From: Glandiceps talaboti | Taxonomy: Eukaryota; Hemichordata; Enteropneusta; Spengelidae | Assembly: GCF_964340395.1 (NCBI RefSeq) | Contig: NC_135551.1 | Location: 3,151,001 to 3,215,000 of the forward strand | Length of the DNA: 64,000 nucleotides | Direction of reading: 5' to 3' | Part shown: positions 57,006-64,000 of the stretch, in pieces | Position numbering within the stretch: position 1 is the first letter of the stretch | How the letters are laid out: every line of letters starts with the position of its first letter | Made by a program: the position numbers and the translations under genes | The notes under the pieces: generated by a model | Databases searched by the model: none | The model's input: the letters and a program-made list of their open reading frames with translations, nothing else | Told to the model about the DNA's origin: nothing

Positions 57006-57009
57006 GTTC

Positions 57010-57425
57010 TGACTGGTGATAGGTTAGACTCTCTCACCAGTCCTGACTGGTGATAGGTTAGACTCTCTCACCAGTCCTGACTGGTGATAGGTTAGACTCT
57101 CTCACCAGTCCTCCAGAGCATTGCTATTAGTTGTTTTGTATGTACAGATATCTACCCAATAATTGTACTTGAATATCCTTGTACTGTGGACCCTCATGGT
57201 CTACATACATAGGGCTAGTCATTTGTTGAAGTGTAACTGCGACTCCATGTTATTGCAACGCTCCTTGGGGCATTGCAGTAACATGTCAACAAATGATTAG
57301 CCCTATGTACTCCATGAGGGCCCACAGTACAATTATGCAGTAGATATTGGTACATGTACATACAAAACAACCCTTTTAGCGATGTGATGTGCTTTTTGAA
57401 AAGACTGTGAGAGTCTAGTGACAGG
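57010..57425. repeat. 416-bp foldback element with amplified 34-bp terminal repeat
   Basis: The left edge is a 34-bp unit (TGACTGGTGATAGGTTAGAC then TCTCTCACCAGTCC) in three copies, each itself self-complementary (GACTGGTGA...TCACCAGTC). Inward, TTGTTTTGTATGTACAGATA, a TACTGTGGACCCTCATGG block and CATAGGGCTAGTCATTTGTT pair with AACAAATGATTAGCCCTATG, CATGAGGGCCCACAGTA and GTACATACAAAACAA. A central hairpin (CATGTTATTGCA / TGCAGTAACATG) closes it; the right edge GACTGTGAGAGTCTAGTGAC pairs with one 34-bp unit. It lies in ARMC2 intron 1. Confidence 0.8.
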
Positions 57426-57865
57426 GTTTAATTACATACAAGTTAGTAAGCATAAAACATGTACTACAAGGTTAGATTTGTGTTGGTAAAATTTGGATTT
57501 CTATCCATATCATTGAATAAATGGTATTCATTAATTTCAATTGGTCATAAGGACCGACAAAACTCTGCAAAACTGTTTATAGGTCCTCATGGTCTTGGTG
57601 ACCAATTTACGTATACAAATGTAGTCTACTACATGGTAATGTTGTACATTGAGCATATTCCTCTTGAGATCTTTGAAAATTACCTTTATTTACATGAAAA
57701 ACCTTCCTGCACTGCTAGCACTGATGACACTGTAATAATATTGACAGTATTACATGTGTTCTTACTGTAACTAAATAAACAAATTGAAGTTTGTGAGTGG
57801 GTCCTGGTGAGTAAACTGACTAGTTTATAGTACACTATCAATTCTAGGATAAATTATACATTTGT
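57426..57865 (+). other. ARMC2 intron 1, nothing recognised
   Basis: A 103-codon frame at 57459-57770 has no domain or splice support. Confidence 0.5.
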
Positions 57866-57869
57866 ACAA

Positions 57870-58385
57870 TGCTGTCAACCCCAGACCCCATTTTAGACCA
57901 GTTTTGACCCAAAACCAATACCCCATTTTAGACCGTTCAACTTTTTAGAAGACCCTATTTTAGACCAATCTTGAACGCATGGTTGAATGATGAATGCAGT
58001 ATTGGACATGTTGCAGTTAACGTAAGAAATTGAATGTGTTGTGGGGCAATATCTAAGACCAAGCATTTCAGAGGTGTGCATGCTATTTCATAGTCATCAA
58101 TATGAAAATGTCAACCAGTGCAGGAGAAATTCCCGAGCGAATTCCTGGAAATTCCGAACTAGTCGAGAATTTATAAAGAAGTTCTTCTCAGGACCCCCAT
58201 TTTAGACCAAACAAAATAAAAAATTGTGAAAAATGGACCCCATTTTTAGACTCATTAGCTCTAAAAAGACAGTACCCATTTTGGACAAAGGGATGAAAAA
58301 CCCTACCCTAAAGCCTAAAGGGCAGCACATATACGTATACCCAATAGGCAGGAGTACCTTCCCCACCCCCTGTGGCCTAAACAAG
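57870..58385. repeat. CCCCATTTTAGACC dispersed repeat
   Basis: ACCCCATTTTAGACCAGTTT, CCCCATTTTAGACCGTTC, CCTATTTTAGACCAATC, CCCCATTTTAGACCAAAC and CCCCATTTTTAGACTC recur between 57890 and 58255, followed by CCCATTTTGGACAAAGGGAT and a GGGCAGCACATATACGTATA segment. The open frames on both strands derive from the repeat. Function unknown. Confidence 0.65.
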
Positions 58386-59524
58386 GTGTCTCTATCACAG
58401 CAAAATATTGCTTAGAGTCTCACCATATGTATAATATAATGTATGATAACCTCTAAGTTTAATACATATCGTATCTAATAACTACATCTATGTACAATAA
58501 TACATATTGTGATTGCATGACTCCAGCATCAGCTGTTACATCTATAATGTTATCATAAAAATACACATATGTCAGACATAATAAATATGATATCATTAAA
58601 ACATACAGCATGTATGTAGACATGTAGGCATGCTTTGGGGTAGTGCATTACAATGACAGTGATATGTATACCAGCCCTTACTGTCCCTACTGAATAATAA
58701 TTCTTTAAGAACTCGATATGTTTCTTTTGCACCGAGTGTGTACGGCAGAAGGGCCTTACTTTAGTAGGGCCGTTAAACTGTACTGCCAAGGTCTGCAAAA
58801 TCCATAGGGTCTTATCTTGATGTAGTGACACTGAAACATAATTTAAATCACATAAATTGATACATGTAGTGAAACATTATGTTATGCTTAATAAAAACTA
58901 AGATATTGAGAAAAAAAATCAACTGAATCTATGAAAGAACAGATACAATGTATTGATAATCAGTGCGCCACTTACATTTTGTAGCATATCTTGGCAAAGT
59001 GTGCTAGGGTGTGATATGGAAAATGTATTGATTGGATTTGATGTGCTTGCTCTCCATTAAATTACAGAGGAAGAGAAAGTTATTGGAATATTTAAAAAAA
59101 AAAAAATTTTATATACTGTATTAGACATATACTTGTAATTCTGATAATGTCACTAAAGATTATTGTAATATATTATAACAATTTACAATTTTCCATAGTA
59201 TGCTTTCACTGCAAAGTATTCTTTATGTCGATTTTCTGTTATTTTATCATTACAGTGAAATTAACATATTTCCTTTCCAATATTGCATTATATCATTGTT
59301 GCCATGGTAAATGTGTAAAGACTTCCATTTCTATAGAAATTATGAAAGACCACCTAGTGGTCTAAGCTATAAATAATGTGTTTTTAATAATGTGCTGGTT
59401 TTTTAGTGATTCTTTCCATTATTAAAAGTGGCACAAACTAATAAGCTTTCTTTTTTTTTCAAGTCAAAGTGATAAGGACCATTGTCAGATTAGTAACATT
59501 ATTATTTATTTCTTTGATCTGCAG
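58386..59524 (+). other. ARMC2 intron 1, last part
   Basis: AT-rich sequence ending with a polypyrimidine tract and ATCTGCAG at 59517-59524. No other exon recognised. Confidence 0.6.
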
Positions 59525-59597
59525 TCTTGGTGCACGTCACTTTGATGGCAGTGATTCTAGACCAGTTTCAGGTACAAGACTAACACCACTTGATATT
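59525..59597 (+). CDS. ARMC2: ARMC2, second coding exon
   Basis: 73 bp from acceptor TTTGATCTGCAG to donor GTAAGT. The first base completes the Ser codon left by exon 1 (phase 2), giving SAFSLGARHFDGSDSRPVSG, then TRLTPLDI; the vertebrate protein has S-S-F-S-L...S-S-D-S-R-P-I-S-G-T-R-L-S-P-L-E at this point, a close match that confirms both exon joins. It ends in phase 0. The armadillo part of the gene must lie beyond the window. Confidence 0.9.
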
Positions 59598-59719
59598 GTA
59601 AGTATTCAAATCTATTTATTTTCATCCTTAAGTCTTGTCATTTTAGTGGAAATGACCCCATGCCTTACACTTGAAGTATATTGTGTAAATGAATGATACA
59701 TTATCATGCTACATTTCAG

Positions 59720-59733
59720 ATAAAACCTGAAGG
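59720..59733 (+). CDS. possible ARMC2 microexon
   Basis: TACATTTCAG is followed by ATAAAACCTGAAGG and GTAATCC. In phase 0 it would add I-K-P-E, and vertebrate ARMC2 continues L-K-P-K after the exon-2 motif. A 14-bp exon just 122 bp after exon 2 is unusual, and the fit is only two residues. Confidence 0.2.
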
Positions 59734-60124
59734 GTAATCCATATTTTAGATACCTGTTGAACTGGTGCCTACTAAATTGCCCTCAAAGGGCACACCTATA
59801 GGAATGACCCATAGTTGTCCATGGCCAGCCATAACTCATACCCATATGACTCAATTTCAACCAAACATGGGACAAATGTCAAATACTATATGGTTAATAT
59901 GCACACCACTTAGTTTTGTAACCTTGACATTTGGAGCAAAATGGCATTGAATTTCATATTTGTGAGTAAAGGCACATTTTCTCTCTCTCCAAAGGTTTTA
60001 TACAAATGGGACATTTGCTTCCCATTATCAATGATGAACTGCCTAGTGAGGTACAACATGTACATGATGTACCAGTCAGTATTGTAATGGTTTGTAACCA
60101 AAGACTTGCCATTGCAATACATAA
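59734..60124 (+). other. ARMC2 intron, nothing recognised
   Basis: Overlapping short frames on both strands (59765-60194) have no support. Confidence 0.5.
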
Positions 60125-61270
60125 CATAAAAAATAGACTTGCCAACTCAAGGCATTACATAACCATAGACTTGCCAACTCAAGGCATTATATAACTATAG
60201 ACTTGCCAACTCAAGGCATTACATAACCATAGACTTGCCAACTCAAGGCATTATATAACTATAGACTTGCCAACTCAAGGTACTACATAACCATAGACTT
60301 GCCAACTCAAGGTACTACATAACCATAGACTTGCCAACTCAAGGTACTACATAACTATAGACTTGCCAACTCAAGGTACTACATAACCATAGACTTGCCA
60401 ACTCAAGGTACTACATAACCATAGACTTGCCAACTCAAGGTACTACATAACCATAGACTTGCCAACTCAAGGTATTACATAACCATAGAGTTGCCAACTC
60501 AAGGCATTATATAACTATAGACTTGCCAACTCAAGGCATTACATAACCATAGACTTGCCAACTCAAGGCATTATATAACTATAGACTTGCCAACTCAAGG
60601 TACTACATAACCATAGACTTGCCAACTCAAGGTACTACATAACCATAGACTTGCCAACTCAAGGTACTACATAACTATAGACTTGCCAACTCAAGGTACT
60701 ACATAACCATAGACTTGCCAACTCAAGGTACTACATAACCATAGACTTGCCAACTCAAGGTACTACATAACCATAGACTTGCCAACTCAAGGTACTACAT
60801 AACCATAGACTTGCCAACTCAAGGCATTACATAACCATAGACTTGCCAACTCAAGGTACTACATAACCATAGACTTGCCAACTCAAGGTACTACATAACC
60901 ATAGACTTGCCAACTCAAGGTACTACATAACCATAGACTTGCCAACTCAAGGTACTACATAACCATAGACTTGCCAACTCAAGGTACTACATAACCATAG
61001 ACTTGCCAACTCAAGGTACTACATAACCATAGACTTGCCAACTCAAGGCATTACATAACCATAGACTTGCCAACTCAAGGCATTACATAACCATAGACTT
61101 GCCAACTCAAGGTACTACATAACCATAGACTTGCCAACTCAAGGCATTACATAACCATAGACTTGCCAACTCAAGGTACTACATAACCATAGACTTGCCA
61201 ACTCAAGGTACTACATAACCATAGACTTGCCAACTCAAGGTACTACATAACCATAGACTTGCCAACTCGT
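60125..61270 (+). repeat. 32-bp minisatellite with 320-bp higher-order period
   Basis: CATAACCATAGACTTGCCAA with CTCAAGGTACTA, about 35 copies. Three unit types (GGCATTACATAACC, GGCATTATATAACT, GGTACTACATAACC) follow the same order from 60183 and again from 60503, so a ten-unit block was duplicated. Within the ARMC2 intron. Confidence 0.96.
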
Positions 61271-62865
61271 AGCAACTGAATTTCACCAAAACCAAAGAGT
61301 GATAAATGTATAATACTTTTTTGTTGACCAGAGACAAGATACAACAGTATACAGTAATGTAAGTATGAACATATGTTTACAGCTGATTTAGTTATAGACA
61401 AGCACTTGTGTGTCACTGTTCATGTCATTGATAATGATTTACATGCTGTAGGCAGTATACTACGCTTGGCACAATGCAGTGCACTTTTTAGATTTAACCA
61501 ATTAATTGTGGGAATAATTTGTTATTGACTGGAGACGTTAGCATTAATGTTACTCCAACATTACAACTAAATATGTAATCATACAATTGTGAGTGGATAA
61601 TACTTGTTATTGACTGAAGACTAAATATTTAACCATATATGTGTCTCTTGTCAGTACTAAAGATAATACATAACAAAGTTAGCCCAAACTAAATATTCAT
61701 GTCATCATTTGAAATTTATCATATCGACCTGGGTGTATAATAACAAAGTCTTTGATGTTCTGACTCGACATAGCAACTTACACTTTGATACGGCTCTAAC
61801 AATTTTTTCAATGAAATTATAGCAAAGAAAAGTAGGTGTACAATGATACATGTTTTTGACAAGAAACCCCACACAGCAAGAAGCTTTTGTGTGTTTTTGT
61901 TTTGTATGTTTACTCTGTGTAGGTGGCTTGCAAGACAACCACAAATATTTGACCTACATTGCACTTAGGTGGGGATAGCCTATGGTATGTCAGCAATGGA
62001 TTCAAACACACACTTATACAAACATTAGATTTACATGTTGTAACAGGTTGAATGTCCCCAAATAGATGTTAAATGTATACACAGTGATTTATAATGTATA
62101 TATACAGAGATAGATAAACAATAGTTTTAACACAAATGTCATTTCAAAGCTGTGTCATTCATTTGTGGCAGTGACTCCTCATCAGATGAAAAAAGAAATA
62201 GTGGAGGAAGGAAGGAGAATTAGATATCAGAATAAGATGATTAGTAAAGATTTTAAGATTATGTACATGTATCCACATTAACATTCTAATATAAAGTCAT
62301 GTATATTCTTAAAGTTTTGAAGTTTAGAGTCAAAAACACCTATTTTGAATTGAAAATTCCCATTCCTAGTCTTAGATCATCTTAAAGTCAACTTACTATC
62401 ACTAGATGTGTACAAGAAATAAACAGGTAAATTACAGGCTGTTGTGCTATAAATATACTGGCAAGATTTCTAGCTGTGTATTTCCTATATGCCAGTTGAA
62501 ACATACTAACACTACATTTTTAATTGGTATCTATGTTTTGCATACCAATAATATCATTGGTGAACTGCACTTCCCAAACATCCCACCTGTTTTGGCTTCC
62601 TGAATTAATATGCTTTGTGTCACTCTTTGATATTGTTAATTTTGTCAAAGTAAACTTCACTGAGCAAGAGAAATTGTCAAAGTAGGCTATATTGTGGTGA
62701 TGGCAGCAGTGTGGGTATGCAGGGATGTACAACACCACCATATCACACCATGTTTAATTATAATCTACCCATTATAGTTGTCCACTCCAATGGGTAACAT
62801 CAGTTTAGGTACATAAATAGCACTGTCAGTCACTATACATTGTACATGTAAAATAGACTATTACA
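61271..62865 (+). other. ARMC2 intron, nothing recognised
   Basis: AT-rich; frames at 61705-61964, 62406-62603 and 62520-62741 have no domain or splice context. Confidence 0.5.
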
Positions 62866-63010
62866 ATGGGCTCTGTCCATCTGTCCATCCGTGTGTCCAT
62901 CCTCCATAATAAGTCATTTCTCTGACATGCAATATCCAATGTCTTTCAAACCTGGCACAATGGTGATATATATATACTATTAGACACACACACTTCACTT
63001 TGTTTCATGA
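62866..63010 (+). repeat. fragment of the GTCCCC...GGGGAC repeat family
   Basis: GGGCTCTGTCCATCTGTCCA and CCGTGTGTCCATCC, then TCATTTCTCTGACATGCAAT and CTTTCAAACCTGGCACAATG, correspond to 6725-6815 and 28685-28790. The outer GTCCCC end is missing. Confidence 0.6.
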
Positions 63011-63084
63011 TGCAAATTGACAGAATGGTTTCCATATGTATAGTAAAAAAATTAATATATTACAGCAGCATAACTCAAAATCTC

Positions 63085-64000
63085 ATATTTAATACATATA
63101 GTAATACATATAGTAATACATAGACTTTGTTCAAGTGTCTAATCCTATCTCTAATAGTACTACATAGACTTAGTTCAAGTGTCTAATCCCATCTCTAATA
63201 GTACTACATAGACTTTGTTCAAGTGTCTAATCCCATCTCTAATAGTAATACATAGACTTTGTTCAAGTGTCTAATCCCATCTCTAATAGTAATACATAGA
63301 CTTTGTTCAAGTGCCTAATCCCATCTCTAATAGTAATACATAGACTTTGTTCAAGTGCCTAATCCCATCTCTAATAGTAATACATAGACTTTGTTCAAGT
63401 GTCTAATCCCATCTCTAATAGTACTACATAGACTTTGTTCAAGTGTCTAATCCCATCTCTAATAGTAATACATAGACTTTGTTCAAGTGTCTAATCCCAT
63501 CTCTAATAGTAATACATAGACTTTGTTCAAGTGTCTAATCCCATCTCTAATAGTAATACATAGACTTTGTTCAAGTGTCTAATCCCATCTCTAATAGTAA
63601 TACATAGACTTTGTTCAAGTGTCTAATCCCATCTCTAATAGTAATACATAGACTTTGTTCAAGTGTCTAATCCCATCTCTAATAGTACTACATAGACTTT
63701 GTTCAAGTGTCTAATCCCATCTCTAATAGTACTACATAGACTTTGTTCAAGTGTCTAATCCCATCTCTAATAGTACTACATAGACTTTGTTCACGTGTCT
63801 AATCCCATCTCTAATAGTACTACATAGACTTTGTTCAAGTGTCTAATCCCATCTCTAATAGTACTACATAGACTTTGTTCAAGTGTCTAATCCCATCTCT
63901 AATAGTACTACATAGACTTTGTTCAAGTGTCTAATCCCATCTCTAATAGTACTACATAGACTTTGTTTAAGTGTCTAATCCCATCTCTAATAGTACTACA
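63085..64000 (+). repeat. 44-bp minisatellite running off the window
   Basis: CATAGACTTTGTTCAAGTGT, CTAATCCCATCTCTAATAGT and ACTA or AATA, about 20 copies to the last base. AATA units dominate the middle, ACTA units the end. Confidence 0.96.

Noticed and set aside
58202-58415. Opposed 60-codon frames on both strands
   Set aside because: They come from the CCCCATTTTAGACC dispersed repeat; no gene context.
60125-61270. Regular direct repeats resembling a CRISPR array
   Set aside because: Units are contiguous with no spacers, and the sequence is clearly eukaryotic.

Overview
The window is animal nuclear DNA, AT-rich and gene-poor. Introns follow GT-AG rules. The recognisable proteins are metazoan: a BTB-BACK-Kelch protein, the N-terminus of ARMC2, a Penelope-like retroelement with a GIY-YIG endonuclease, LINE reverse-transcriptase tails and a pogo/Tigger-type transposase. 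The dense minisatellites, foldback elements and short dispersed repeats fit a marine invertebrate (lancelet, hemichordate, echinoderm or lophotrochozoan). I cannot narrow it further from sequence alone.

Layout. 1-6 kb: a Tigger-like transposon remnant (925-~1783) and an intronless BTB-BACK-Kelch gene on the minus strand (2003-3748), broken by one in-frame TGA. 6-9 kb: a dispersed repeat with conserved ends and two related exons of an unidentified plus-strand gene (7250-7402 and 8843-8991, the second frame-damaged). 9.5-18.3 kb: about 25 copies of a ~160-190 bp tandem repeat, into which a 5'-truncated LINE (10714-~11589) and a nearly full Penelope-like element (12723-15714, 7-bp target duplication) have inserted; the array ends with one unit in inverted orientation. 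18.3-24 kb: repeat families, a 375-bp MITE candidate, a second LINE tail, a frameshifted terminal exon (21389-21604) and a 1.6-kb long inverted repeat. 25.6-27 kb: a minisatellite with ~700-bp higher-order structure. 32.5-32.8 kb: a very compact candidate gene with CCAAT, TATA, initiator, ORF and AATAAA. 34.4-35.1 kb: a promoter-like region with a possible first exon. 37-54 kb: no gene recognised, but many minisatellites, two LINE 3' ends with AGAAT repeats, and an 869-bp DNA transposon with long inverted ends and an 8-bp target duplication. 56.2 kb to the end: the first two coding exons of ARMC2 (56343-56551 and 59525-59597), with introns full of foldbacks and minisatellites; the rest of the gene lies beyond 64000.

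No operon-like or functionally linked gene set is present. The coherent story is structural: repeated insertion of mobile elements into tandem repeats, and tandem amplification inside mobile elements. No RNA genes or CRISPR arrays were seen.
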